Shown here: piece by piece, positions 53,936-64,000 of the stretch
How the letters are laid out: every line of letters starts with the position of its first letter
Position numbering within the stretch: position 1 is the first letter of the stretch
Source: Segatella copri
GTDB taxonomy: Bacteria; Bacteroidota; Bacteroidia; Bacteroidales; Bacteroidaceae
DNA: 64,000 nucleotides
Direction: 5' to 3'
NCBI RefSeq assembly: GCF_026015295.1
Contig: NZ_JAPDUW010000001.1
Location: forward strand, 2,465,501-2,529,500
Notes under the pieces: generated by a model
What the model saw: only the letters and a program-made list of their open reading frames with translations
Database searches by the model: none
Told to the model about the DNA's origin: nothing
Program-made: the position numbers and the translations under genes

Positions 53936-55069
53936 ATGGAACAGCTGAATAACCCATTTGTTATCTACGGATATAAGGGAGCAGAATACTTCTGCGACCG
54001 CAAGAAAGAGACGGAAGTCATCATGAAGGCTTTGCAGAATGAGCGCAACATCGTCCTCATCTCTCCTCGCCGCATCGGAAAGACGGGACTCATACACCAT
54101 GTCTTAGAGAACATCAGCAAGCAGGAGCCTGAGACGCATTGTTTCTATCTCGACATCAATGCCACAAGAAATCTGAGCCAATTCATCCAATTGTTGGCAA
54201 AGACGGTTATCGGGAAGGTTGATACTTTCTCGCAAACTGCCATGCGCAAGATTACCACCTTCTTTGCCGGCTACAAGCCTACGATGTCGTTTGATGAGAT
54301 GACGGGAATCCCTACGTTCTCGATTACGGTTTCACCAAGCCAGAGCGAGGATTCTCTCAAACATATCTTCGAGTATCTGAAACAATCGGAAAAACGAATC
54401 TATATTGCCATCGACGAGTTTCAGCAGATAGCCGAATATCCCGAAGATGGCACAGAGGCCCTGCTACGCTCCTATATCCAGTTTTTGCCGAATGTATATT
54501 TCATCTTTGCAGGCAGTAAGCAGCACATGATGACCGACATGTTCCTGTCGGCAAAGCGCCCATTCTATCAGAGTTCGCAAATTCTCAACCTTCCTCTCAT
54601 CAACCAGGATGAGTATCATCATTTTGCCAACAGATGGATGGGGACCCGGAATCTGACCATGGATCCTGATACCTTTGCCTATCTATATAATAAGGTGGAT
54701 GGTCAAACCTGGTATATTCAGGATATTCTGAACCGACTCTATCAGAACGGAAAGGAAATTACGACAGCGGAAATTGATGATGTAACCCTGGAATTGGTGA
54801 ACGAGCAGGAAGTGGCATTCGTGAATTACTACGATTCCCTTACAGACAATCAGGCAGCCCTTCTATCTGCCATTGCCCAGGATAAGGCTGTCACCTCCAT
54901 TCTTTCGCAGGATTTCATCAGCCGCCACAACTTGCCTGCTGCCAGCAGCGTGAGTCTTGCTCTCAAGACGCTGATCAATAGAGAATTCATCTACAAGTAC
55001 AATGGCAGCTATATCATCTACGACCGCTTCTTCGGGATGTGGTTGAGGAAGAACTGCGCTGGAAATTAA
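53936..55069 (+). CDS. AAA-family ATP-binding protein (archaeal-ATPase type)
   Basis: 377 residues. Walker A is ISPRRIGKTGL (about 43-52), Walker B IYIAIDEFQQ (about 152-161), with sensor-like YFIFAGSKQHMM. The C-terminal part (from about 290) is a winged-helix unit (LLSAIAQDKAVTSILSQDFISRHNLPAASSVSLAL) as in the archaeal-ATPase/DUF234-like families. Such ATPases are common in Prevotella genomes with no known partner. Single-gene unit followed by a terminator. Confidence 0.75.
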   Translation: MEQLNNPFVIYGYKGAEYFCDRKKETEVIMKALQNERNIVLISPRRIGKTGLIHHVLENISKQEPETHCFYLDINATRNLSQFIQLLAKTVIGKVDTFSQTAMRKITTFFAGYKPTMSFDEMTGIPTFSITVSPSQSEDSLKHIFEYLKQSEKRIYIAIDEFQQIAEYPEDGTEALLRSYIQFLPNVYFIFAGSKQHMMTDMFLSAKRPFYQSSQILNLPLINQDEYHHFANRWMGTRNLTMDPDTFAYLYNKVDGQTWYIQDILNRLYQNGKEITTAEIDDVTLELVNEQEVAFVNYYDSLTDNQAALLSAIAQDKAVTSILSQDFISRHNLPAASSVSLALKTLINREFIYKYNGSYIIYDRFFGMWLRKNCAGN

Positions 55070-55082
55070 TCATTGCAAAAAA

Positions 55083-55120
55083 ATCCGAAACAGATAGCTG
55101 CCAATGCTTCTGTTTCGGAT
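55083..55120 (+). terminator. Terminator with repeated loop sequence (copy 1 of a 27-nt repeat)
   Basis: AATCCGAAACAG pairs with CTGTTTCGGATT, then TATCTTTTTG. The first arm and the whole loop (55083-55109) recur exactly at 60990-61016 after susR. Ordinary terminators do not share loop sequence, so this is a dispersed element. Confidence 0.65.
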
Positions 55121-55206
55121 TATCTTTTTGTTTTCTTTCTTATTTTTCCTTAAAATCCATGCGGATTCTGATATTTAATAAAGCTAGCAATAATCATGTT
55201 CACAGG

Positions 55207-56952
55207 TTACTTAACCACCTTGAATACGGCGGCACTAATGCCTGAAGCCTTGATGGCATCGGTCTTCTTGCCTGATTTATATACAACCTTGCCTGTAGAA
55301 AGAACAGAAACTGCCTTGCCACCTACAGAGCTGATGTTGAGAGAGGCTGCCTTGGCACCAGGATTCACGACAACAACATACTTCTCATCACCCAAAGTGC
55401 GCTCATATACCATCGGATATTCCTGACCCTTCTGGTTCAGGAGCTTCCAATCTCCCTCATTGTCAAGAGCCTTGGCTGAATGACGCAAAGCGGTCAGCTT
55501 GCGGGTATATGACAACAGAGAATTCTGATCTCCCTGCTGAGCCTCAACGGTCAACTTTCCGTTTTCCGTATCTACAGGGAAGTAGAGTTTATCAGGCGCA
55601 CTCGTTGAGAAGCCGGCATTCTTGCCCTTGGTCCACTGCATCGGAGTGCGGGTACCAGAGCGCTCATTGCTACCCTCCTTGTTAGGGAGATTCATCTGAT
55701 ACTTCATACCAATCTCATCACCATAATAGATAAATGGAACACCTGGCATGGTGAGGAAGAAGGTCATCGCCACCTTCAACTGGTCTGGCGTATTACGGGT
55801 ACCGATGTTAGGACGCTGGTAATCGTGGTTGGCAGATGGTACAGCGATGTAGCCGAGATTCTTGGTGGCATTGAAAGCCTTGGTATAGTTCTCGCTAAAT
55901 TCCTTAAGCGAACCCTTGCCCTGCTTGTCGAAATAGCAGTTCTGATAGCTCTGCTCCCACTTGCCCCATGGAGTCTTGCGGTCGAAGAACAGAGAGGCAT
56001 AGCCCTTAAGACCGAAATGGATGTAGAAATCGATGTTGAAGCCGGCAGGAATGGCTTGCTGCGGATTAGCCCACTCTGAAATCAGGACGGTCTCAGGATA
56101 GTACTTGTCCTTCCATGCACGCATCTCATTCCAGAGTTTGGAAACCTCCTTCTTGTCGGGGTCGTTCTTGATGAGCGATGACGCCATATCAACACGGAAT
56201 CCATCCACACCCTTATCAAACCAAAAAGCCATGATGTTACGTATTTCCCTGCGAACAGCCTGTGGTCCAGGTGCATCTACGCTCTGCTCCCAAGGATGAT
56301 TTGGGTCTGGATGAGCAAAGCCATAGTTCAAGGCTGGCTGGCACTCGAAGAAATTCTTCTCATAATACTTGGCACGAGGAGCATTCGCCTCCACATATCT
56401 GCCTCGGGTACTAGACTCCGGACTTGCCTCCTGATGACGGGCTTCTATTTCTTTCTTCTCGCTCTCAGGAATATCGTTCATCCAGATATAATAGTCGCTG
56501 TAACGCTGGTTAGGATCTTTCTCGGAAGACTCCTTAAACCAGGCACATTTGGTGCTGGAATGTCCTGCCACCAGGTCGAGACAAACTTTCATGCCACGCT
56601 TATGGGCCTCATTGACCAATGTAACCAAATCGGTATTGGTACCGAATCGAGGATCCACCTTATAGAAGTCGATGACATCATAGCCACCATCAAACCATCC
56701 CGACTCAAAGATCGGATTGAGCCAGAGGGCGTTCACACCCAGCGACTTGATGTAATCCAACTTGGAAGTGATACCCGGCAGGTCACCAATACCATTGCCA
56801 TCAGTATCCATATAGGAAGATGGATAAATCTGATAGAAAAGTGCATCACTCAACCAAGCCGGTCCCTTCTTCTGTTCTGCCTGAGCAGAAAGTGTGGTTG
56901 CCGCCAAGGCAGCAACCAACAACATTTTATTCATTCTTTTCATGAGCATCAT
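55207..56952 (-). CDS. Secreted GH13 alpha-glucan hydrolase (alpha-amylase/oligo-glucosidase type)
   Basis: 581 residues with a signal peptide (MNKMLLVAALAATTLSAQA). The conserved GH13 regions are D126-LVAGH131 (region I), GFRVDMAS with nucleophile D255 (region II), ISEW with acid/base E293 (region III) and SANHD377 (region IV). The DxxxNH of region I reads DLVAGH, a small deviation. It hydrolyses alpha-1,4/1,6 glucans or their oligosaccharides in the periplasm. It lies 48 nt downstream of the GH97 gene and is probably co-transcribed under SusR control. It could be a SusA-type enzyme, but specificity cannot be read here. Confidence 0.85.
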   Translation of the reverse strand: MMLMKRMNKMLLVAALAATTLSAQAEQKKGPAWLSDALFYQIYPSSYMDTDGNGIGDLPGITSKLDYIKSLGVNALWLNPIFESGWFDGGYDVIDFYKVDPRFGTNTDLVTLVNEAHKRGMKVCLDLVAGHSSTKCAWFKESSEKDPNQRYSDYYIWMNDIPESEKKEIEARHQEASPESSTRGRYVEANAPRAKYYEKNFFECQPALNYGFAHPDPNHPWEQSVDAPGPQAVRREIRNIMAFWFDKGVDGFRVDMASSLIKNDPDKKEVSKLWNEMRAWKDKYYPETVLISEWANPQQAIPAGFNIDFYIHFGLKGYASLFFDRKTPWGKWEQSYQNCYFDKQGKGSLKEFSENYTKAFNATKNLGYIAVPSANHDYQRPNIGTRNTPDQLKVAMTFFLTMPGVPFIYYGDEIGMKYQMNLPNKEGSNERSGTRTPMQWTKGKNAGFSTSAPDKLYFPVDTENGKLTVEAQQGDQNSLLSYTRKLTALRHSAKALDNEGDWKLLNQKGQEYPMVYERTLGDEKYVVVVNPGAKAASLNISSVGGKAVSVLSTGKVVYKSGKKTDAIKASGISAAVFKVVK

Positions 56953-57000
56953 TATTAATTCAAGAAAACTTTCTTTCCTAATAACTCAAAATTCTGCATT

Positions 57001-59319
<2,319 letters not shown>

Positions 59320-60963
59320 ATGAGACATCTTTTCGTTATAATCATCACACTGCTGATGCTACAGCCGATATGCGCAAAAGCAGACAACAGCCAGCTCTAC
59401 AAACAGCTGGATGCTGCCATAGAAAAACGTGCGCATTATGTAGAAGTAAAAGAGAAAAGTCTGAACGACATCAAGCAGGGTGCCAAATATGTAACCAGCA
59501 ACGAGGACAAGCTCAAGCTTTACGAGCAACTCGCCAATGGATACAAAGCCTACGAGTATGATTCGGCGATGACTTACGTAAAAAAAGGCCTTGTTCTTGC
59601 CCAAAAGAGCAACAACATCTTATATCATAAAAGATTCCAACTTAGCCAAACCAGCCTGCTTATCACACGTGGATTCTATGCTGAAGCAAAAAACATCATG
59701 CAGAAGATAGAACCCAAGGAAGAAGATCCGCTTGACTATCAGTTTCAATACTATTATACACTTTACGGACTATACAACAACTGGTCAACCTATTGTGAAA
59801 ACAATGAATTCAGCAAGATTTACGACCAGCAGAAAGTGGAATACCTGAAGAAAACATTAGAACTGTCGCCAAAGAAAGATGCATTCTATTACTACCTGCT
59901 GGGAGAGTTTTACTATTACAGCAATCATTCCAACAATAACAAGACCATCCAATACTACAAAAAAGCACTGAGTATGGAAAAGCCGGACAGCCGTCTCCAT
60001 GCCATGACCGCCTTTGCCCTATCCGAAGTATACCAGAAAGCCAACAACCAGAAACTGACGGAACATTACCTGCTGGTTGCAGCCATCTCAGACATCACTT
60101 CTGCCATAAAAGAAAACGTAGCCCTGCAAAACATCGCACTCTTCATCTACAAACATAAGACCAGAAGTCTGAACAAAGCCCAGGAATACATCAACCTATC
60201 CCTGGAAGATGCTTATGCATACAACAACCGGTTGCGCCGCATTGAGATTTCATCCAAATTGCAGATGATTACCAATGCCTATACAGATGACATCAAAACA
60301 ACTAACAGATTGCTCAACATCGCCCTGTTGGTCATTATCCTGCTCCTACTTGGAGTAGGTATTAGCAGTCTGTTCATCCGCAAGAAGAACAGGCTTCTGA
60401 AACAAAAGAAAGATGAAATCACAGCTACGTCGGCAAAAATGGAAATTCTAAATGAACAATTGCATCTCATCAACGACGAATTGAAGAATACCAATCAGAA
60501 ACGCGAGAGATTGGTAAAGGTATATATTGACCTGAGCTATAAGAATATAGAGAGGAACCAAAAGCTACGAACATTGGCTGTAAGAAAGATAAAGGCCAAC
60601 CAGAGTAAGGAGTTGCTGAGCCTCCTTTCTTCCTCATCAAGTACAGAAAGGGAAAACAAGGAGTTTTTGACTGAATTCGACAAGTCTTTCCTAGCTCTGT
60701 ACCCAACTTTTATAAACGAACTGAACCAGCAACTCACAGAATCGGCTCACATCCAACTGAAAGAGAATGGGGAAATGCCCCCTATCCTCCGTGTGTGCGC
60801 CCTGTTAAGATTAGGCATTACTGAAAGTTCCAAGATAGCCGGCATCCTGTCTTATTCGCCACAAACCGTATACAACTACCGTTCCCTGCTCAAGAACAAT
60901 GCCATAGACAAGGAGCACTTCGAAGAAAATGTGCTCAGACTCTGCATGGTGATAGCCGACTGA
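59320..60963 (+). CDS. susR: SusR-type membrane-bound regulator
   Basis: 547 residues from the ATG at 59320. The N-terminal signal/anchor is MRHLFVIIITLLMLQPICAK. TPR-like helical repeats follow (LAQKSNNILYHKRFQLSQ, YYTLYGLYNNW, YYYLLGEFYYYSNHS), then a transmembrane helix (LLNIALLVIILLLLGVGIS, about residue 335), a coiled coil and a C-terminal helix-turn-helix (ITESSKIAGILSYSPQTVYNYRSLLKN). This is the architecture of SusR, which senses maltose/maltotriose in the periplasm and activates the starch-use genes. Divergent to GH97, as expected. Confidence 0.8.
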   Translation: MRHLFVIIITLLMLQPICAKADNSQLYKQLDAAIEKRAHYVEVKEKSLNDIKQGAKYVTSNEDKLKLYEQLANGYKAYEYDSAMTYVKKGLVLAQKSNNILYHKRFQLSQTSLLITRGFYAEAKNIMQKIEPKEEDPLDYQFQYYYTLYGLYNNWSTYCENNEFSKIYDQQKVEYLKKTLELSPKKDAFYYYLLGEFYYYSNHSNNNKTIQYYKKALSMEKPDSRLHAMTAFALSEVYQKANNQKLTEHYLLVAAISDITSAIKENVALQNIALFIYKHKTRSLNKAQEYINLSLEDAYAYNNRLRRIEISSKLQMITNAYTDDIKTTNRLLNIALLVIILLLLGVGISSLFIRKKNRLLKQKKDEITATSAKMEILNEQLHLINDELKNTNQKRERLVKVYIDLSYKNIERNQKLRTLAVRKIKANQSKELLSLLSSSSSTERENKEFLTEFDKSFLALYPTFINELNQQLTESAHIQLKENGEMPPILRVCALLRLGITESSKIAGILSYSPQTVYNYRSLLKNNAIDKEHFEENVLRLCMVIAD

Positions 60964-60989
60964 TCGGAGATTAAGAATACGGCACAAAT

Positions 60990-61016
60990 ATCCGAAACAG
61001 ATAGCTGCCAATGCTT
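60990..61016 (+). repeat. 27-nt dispersed repeat, copy 2
   Basis: Identical over 27 nt to 55083-55109 (core CCGAAACAGATAGCTGCCAA). Here the second stem arm has decayed to TTCCGAAA, so it probably no longer terminates well. It lies 27 nt after the susR stop. Confidence 0.75.
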
Positions 61017-61117
61017 TCTTCCGAAAAAATGGAGCTGATTTGCCAAAGTAACATCTTTGTCGCAGCTTCGTCAATGCTTTTCAACCTCATCGCAACCCCA
61101 GTGTAATATAACCACCG

Positions 61118-61125
61118 TACCTTTG
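61118..61125 (+). promoter_or_regulatory. -7 box upstream of the SusC stub
   Basis: TACCTTTG, 26 nt before the ATG at 61151. It would have driven an intact SusC-type gene and now drives only the short remnant. Confidence 0.45.
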
Positions 61126-61150
61126 CAACCGAAATCAAACGATATAGGTT

Positions 61151-61300
61151 ATGAATGCTAAAAGGGGAATTATTGTATTAGGATTGCTCTCGGCGGCTAG
61201 CATGCCAACGTGGGCGCAACAGATTAAAGGAGTGGTTATCGACCAGAAATCGAAGGAAATTGCCAAAGTTTCTCAAACAAGCAACCTTTTTTTAACTTAA
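61151..61300 (+). pseudogene. N-terminal stub of a SusC-like TonB-dependent receptor
   Basis: 49 codons, MNAKRGIIVLGLLSAASMPTWAQQIKGVVIDQKSKE then a short divergent tail and stop. The signal peptide followed by QQIKGVVIDQKSKE is the usual start of SusC-type outer-membrane receptors (CarboxypepD_reg domain). The remaining about 950 residues are gone. Promoter TACCTTTG is intact. It suggests that the susCD part of the starch locus was deleted here or lies elsewhere. Confidence 0.6.
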
Positions 61301-61418
61301 AGTTGTATAAAAAAGAACTTGAAGAAGATGTTTCATATTTTGCCTACATGTTTCAAAAAGATGCATATCTATCTTCAAACGTTGATGTCCTGAAACAGGA
61401 CATCAACCTTCATTTTTC

Positions 61419-62060
61419 TTAATCCATGAACTTGATCATGTCCTGGCGTCTTGGCTTTGCCTCTGGCGATTCGTCAGGATAACCCAGGGCGATGCAGTAG
61501 AGCAGCTTATAATTCTTAGAGAATGCCATGCGGTCGAGGTAAGGCTTGGCCGACGGAGAATCCAGTATCCAACGGGCTGAACTGCCCAGGCAGCAGGAAC
61601 CGATGCCCTTTGACCATGCTGCAAGAATGATGTTCTCGCCAAGCAAACCGCAATCAATCTGCGCCATATCATAAGTAGTATCGTAGGCGATGCAAACCAC
61701 GCATGGAGCATTCACGAAGATGTTCTTGAAGCCCTTGCGCTCTGCTATCTTAGGATTATCCTTTACCACGGCTTGGGTTATCGAATCGATGAGGGCAGGA
61801 GAATCTATCACTCTGATTTCGTACGACTGCAGGTTCTGACCGTTTGGCGCATGGATGCCGCATTTCAGAATCTCGTTCAGGGTATCGCGGCTGATGACGG
61901 AATCCTTGTAAGCACGGATACTTCTGCGACTCATCATCAAATCGGTTACCACACTTGCAGAGTCAACGCTGGTCATTGCCTCCGGCTGTCTGTTCTCATT
62001 GCAGGCTGTCAACATCAGTGCTGCTGCCAATCCTAAGAAAATCTTCTTCATATTACTCAT
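61419..62060 (-). CDS. Nitroreductase-family lipoprotein
   Basis: 213 residues from the ATG at 62060 (or 62051), with lipoprotein signal MKKIFLGLAAALMLTACNEN (lipobox LTAC). The nitroreductase fold is seen in MMSRRSIRAYKDSVI, CGIHAPNGQNLQSYEIRVI, QIDCGLLGENIILAAWSKGIGSCCLGS and CIALGYPDESPEAKPRR, consistent with an FMN-dependent NAD(P)H oxidoreductase. Export of a nitroreductase as a lipoprotein is known in Bacteroidales. The frame extends upstream to 62171 but that part lacks a plausible start. Confidence 0.75.
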   Translation of the reverse strand: MSNMKKIFLGLAAALMLTACNENRQPEAMTSVDSASVVTDLMMSRRSIRAYKDSVISRDTLNEILKCGIHAPNGQNLQSYEIRVIDSPALIDSITQAVVKDNPKIAERKGFKNIFVNAPCVVCIAYDTTYDMAQIDCGLLGENIILAAWSKGIGSCCLGSSARWILDSPSAKPYLDRMAFSKNYKLLYCIALGYPDESPEAKPRRQDMIKFMD

Positions 62061-62076
62061 GATTAAACTTATATTC

Positions 62077-62149
62077 CTATTAGTATATACCCATGTAGCG
62101 CTATTAGTATTTATCCACGTAGCGTTATTAGTATATACCGTGCAAAGAT
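62077..62149 (-). promoter_or_regulatory. Nitroreductase promoter and leader with ~24-bp tandem repeats
   Basis: The -7 box TATCTTTG on the minus strand is the complement of 62142-62149. Between it and the start codon lie two full 24-bp units (62077-62100, 62101-62124; core CTATTAGTAT...GTAGCG) and a partial third (62125-62140). The repeats would be in the 5' untranslated RNA. Confidence 0.6.
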
Positions 62150-62349
62150 AGCAACAAATACTGGTATTCAAGAAGATACGTTATGATTTTTAAGAGTTTT
62201 TATCGGTCTCTCCGCCATTCTTTTAACAAGTATATATCATAATAGCCAAACATTTTCCACCTATTTTGCTAGAATTTCCCAAAAACTTCGTATCTTTGCA
62301 ATGGCTTTATGCAAGATAAGCTGTTTATAAAATCATCAAACGTAGAATT

Positions 62350-63027
62350 ATGGAAAGAAAAAGTTATTCTATAGATATAAACCGCATTGCACAATATGCC
62401 ATGTATGCATATTGCTTTTTCGCATTGTTTTCGCTGGCATTTTCTGTTTGCGGACAAGCGGGCTTATCCTTCAGAACAAGTCCCATCCTGATTCCAATAA
62501 GTCCCATCCTGGTTACCATCAAGCAACTGGTCTTGCAGCTCGCCCCTATAGCTTTATGGGGAATATTCCGCTGTACGCTACCGGCAGACGTAAAATTACT
62601 ACGACGCTGCAGCGAGGTGATGGTGCTTTACTATGTGCTCTCATTCATCCTGGGCCAATGCTTCAATCTTCATCTCGTAAAGATGATGCAGAACGGACAG
62701 ATTACCCAAATGGCTTCCATACTCACCTGGACAGAAAGCACGATGGGCCTGATTTCCGTCATCGCCTCCCTGGTAGCCGGCTGTCATCTGTGCAGCAAGC
62801 ACAGGGGCAACATGCGCAAACTGGGCATAGCCCTTGTCCTGGTTTTCATGGTATGGCTGATATGCTCAAATATACTCCCTGTTGCAGTGTTTTATCTGGC
62901 AGGTAACACCCAGCAGGCAGCCTTCACCTGCATGAATCTCATCAGTATGATAACCACAACATCGACTTATATATACGCATACTATAGGATGTATCGGGTA
63001 ATAAAAACTATAGGATGTATCGGGTAA
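62350..63027 (+). CDS. Multi-pass membrane protein of unknown function
   Basis: 225 residues with about five hydrophobic helices (about 18-38, 48-70, 85-105, 125-145, 160-185, 190-210). The pattern (IAQYAMYAYCFFALFSLAFS ... WGIFRCTLPADVKLL) may resemble DUF2975 but the call is weak. Promoter -7 TATCTTTG at 62290-62297. The last codons are encoded by a 26-bp tandem duplication (62981-63032). Without one copy the frame would shift and not stop until 63200. Confidence 0.6.
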   Translation: MERKSYSIDINRIAQYAMYAYCFFALFSLAFSVCGQAGLSFRTSPILIPISPILVTIKQLVLQLAPIALWGIFRCTLPADVKLLRRCSEVMVLYYVLSFILGQCFNLHLVKMMQNGQITQMASILTWTESTMGLISVIASLVAGCHLCSKHRGNMRKLGIALVLVFMVWLICSNILPVAVFYLAGNTQQAAFTCMNLISMITTTSTYIYAYYRMYRVIKTIGCIG

Positions 63028-63032
63028 TAAAA
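62981..63032. repeat. Exact 26-bp tandem duplication at the gene end
   Basis: Units 62981-63006 and 63007-63032 are identical (begin ACTATAGGATGTATCGGGTA, end ATAAAA). The unit length is not a multiple of three, so the second copy supplies the present stop codon of the preceding gene. Confidence 0.85.
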
Positions 63033-63093
63033 CTAAATAAATACAAATTCTCGGATATACAGATTACAGAAAGTGTTATCAGTTTTACAGAAA

Positions 63094-63181
63094 GAAATTT
63101 GCAATACGCTGCAAATTTCACCCAAAAACACAAGAAATTTGCAATGCGCTGCAAATTTCCCAAAAAAGTTTCGTATATTTG
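63094..63181 (+). promoter_or_regulatory. Two identical-arm palindromes and promoter before the DUF4143-type ATPase
   Basis: GAAATTTGCA-N6-TGCAAATTTC occurs at 63094-63119 and 63134-63159, exactly 40 bp apart start to start. The -7 box TATATTTG is at 63174-63181, and the second palindrome overlaps the -33 position. A related ATTTGCAGCGCATTTC word follows at 63177. Repressor binding is likely. Confidence 0.65.
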
Positions 63182-63258
63182 CAGCGCATTTCATTTTTAG
63201 CAATCAAGATAGAATGCAAAATGAATAGCAAAGTGAATAAATAGAACATAAAGAGAAT

Positions 63259-64000
63259 ATGATAGAGCGTAAAGAATACATGAATCTCCTGGAGAAATGG
63301 AGAGACAAGAAGGCCATCAAGGTAGTAACAGGCATACGACGCTGTGGCAAGTCATCGCTGCTGAGAATGTTTAGGGAGAAACTTCTCTCGGACGGAGTAT
63401 CCGAAGAACAAGTACAGAACCTCAACTTCGAGGATCTCGACAACGAACCGTTCCTCGACTATAAAATTTTATACGCACACGTAAAGCAGAACCTGTGCCC
63501 AGACAAGATGAACTATCTCTTCTTTGACGAGATACAGATGGTGGAAAATTTCCAGAAAGTGATAGACAGCCTGTTTCTGCTAGACAACGTAGACATTTAC
63601 GTTACTGGCAGCAATGCCTACCTGCTCTCTGGCGAAATAGCCACCCTGCTCACCGGAAGATACATCGAAATCAAGCTCTTCCCTTTCTCCTTCCGAGAAT
63701 TCATGCAGACGCAGCCTGCCCATACTTCCCGAGAGCTCGCCTATCGCCAATACATCGAACTGGGTTCCTTCCCATACATTCCCCAAATCAGCCAAGACCG
63801 AGAGATGGTGCGTGAATACCTGTCAGGTCTCTACAACACCATCGTACTGAAAGACGTGGTGAGCCGCAAGAAGATAACCGATGTGATGATGTTGCAAAGT
63901 GTGGTAAGATTCCTTGCTGACAATATAGGCAACATATCCGTAATCAAGCGCATCAGCGATACCATGACCTCGCTGGGAAGAAAGACTACATCTCATACGA
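63259..64000 (+). CDS. AAA/DUF4143-type ATPase, 3' end outside the window
   Basis: At least 247 residues from the ATG at 63259, no stop before the window end. Walker A is GIRRCGKSS (25-33) and Walker B YLFFDEIQ (86-93, with D90 E91). Then YVTGSNAYLLSGEIATLLTGRYIEIKLFPFSFREF is the classic start of the DUF4143/AAA_14 family, common in Bacteroidales and often multi-copy. Role unknown, though they are suspected of toxin-antitoxin-like or regulatory functions. The two palindromes upstream suggest autoregulation. Confidence 0.8.
   Translation, partial: MIERKEYMNLLEKWRDKKAIKVVTGIRRCGKSSLLRMFREKLLSDGVSEEQVQNLNFEDLDNEPFLDYKILYAHVKQNLCPDKMNYLFFDEIQMVENFQKVIDSLFLLDNVDIYVTGSNAYLLSGEIATLLTGRYIEIKLFPFSFREFMQTQPAHTSRELAYRQYIELGSFPYIPQISQDREMVREYLSGLYNTIVLKDVVSRKKITDVMMLQSVVRFLADNIGNISVIKRISDTMTSLGRKTTSHT

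Noticed and set aside
62412..62906. 164-codon + strand frame inside the membrane-protein gene
   Set aside because: Lacks hydrophobic pattern or family signal and lies wholly inside the larger frame with its own promoter.

Overview
The window looks like chromosome of a gut Bacteroidales, most likely Prevotella/Segatella. Many genes are preceded by the Bacteroidetes -7 box TAnnTTTG. The right end holds a SusR / GH97 / GH13 starch locus. IS1380- and IS110-family elements, a WYL-type regulator remnant and DUF4143/AAA ATPases typical of that group are present. The genus is an inference. No rRNA, tRNA or CRISPR array was seen.

Region 1 (1-34440) is an integrative/conjugative or mobilizable element without a visible integrase. 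It starts beside a broken acyl-CoA-ligase-like gene cut by an IS1380 copy. A tightly packed + strand operon (1092-16351) encodes DUF4099/DUF3945-like proteins, a Toprim primase-like protein, a PH-domain membrane protein, two related secreted helical proteins, three cell-wall or membrane-active proteins, a dual OB-fold protein and two ArdC-type antirestriction proteins. One ArdC has lost its HExxH motif and is fused to a MutS mismatch-recognition domain. Several products end in a shared basic tail (RSGGMKR-like), which could be an export signal. A block of small minus-strand genes follows. Then comes a four-gene operon (18386-21389): AbiEi antitoxin, AbiEii nucleotidyltransferase, PP2C phosphatase and a zinc-ribbon protein. 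This is the best candidate here for an undescribed defence or toxin-antitoxin system. After it come an OmpA-like protein, a MobV relaxase with a possible oriT, a set of unknown minus-strand genes including a lipoprotein, a divergent serine recombinase, an Mrr-like nuclease, a SLOG/phosphoribosyltransferase pair, SSB and small DUF proteins, separated by repeat-rich non-coding DNA.

Region 2 (34441-40890) holds a DUF6078 protein and a VapE-type primase/helicase bracketed by copies of an ATGAGACTTCTC-like motif, then chromosomal nhaD and a truncated gene with weak FtsZ-like resemblance.

Region 3 (40890-53577) is an IS-rich defence hot spot. It has two tandem IS110 transposase genes, an intact IS1380 with a 5-bp target duplication (GTAAT), and a PD-(D/E)XK nuclease. 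A composite transposon (46826-53110) lies between 5-bp duplications ATGAA. It is bounded by decayed IS1380 copies and carries a sigma-70 fragment plus two DUF262 (GmrSD-like) proteins. A broken WYL regulator follows.

Region 4 (53577-64000) is chromosomal: an AAA ATPase, GH13 and GH97 glycosidases divergent from a SusR-type regulator, a SusC N-terminal stub, a nitroreductase lipoprotein, a membrane protein, and a DUF4143-type ATPase that runs off the end and sits behind two palindromic operators.
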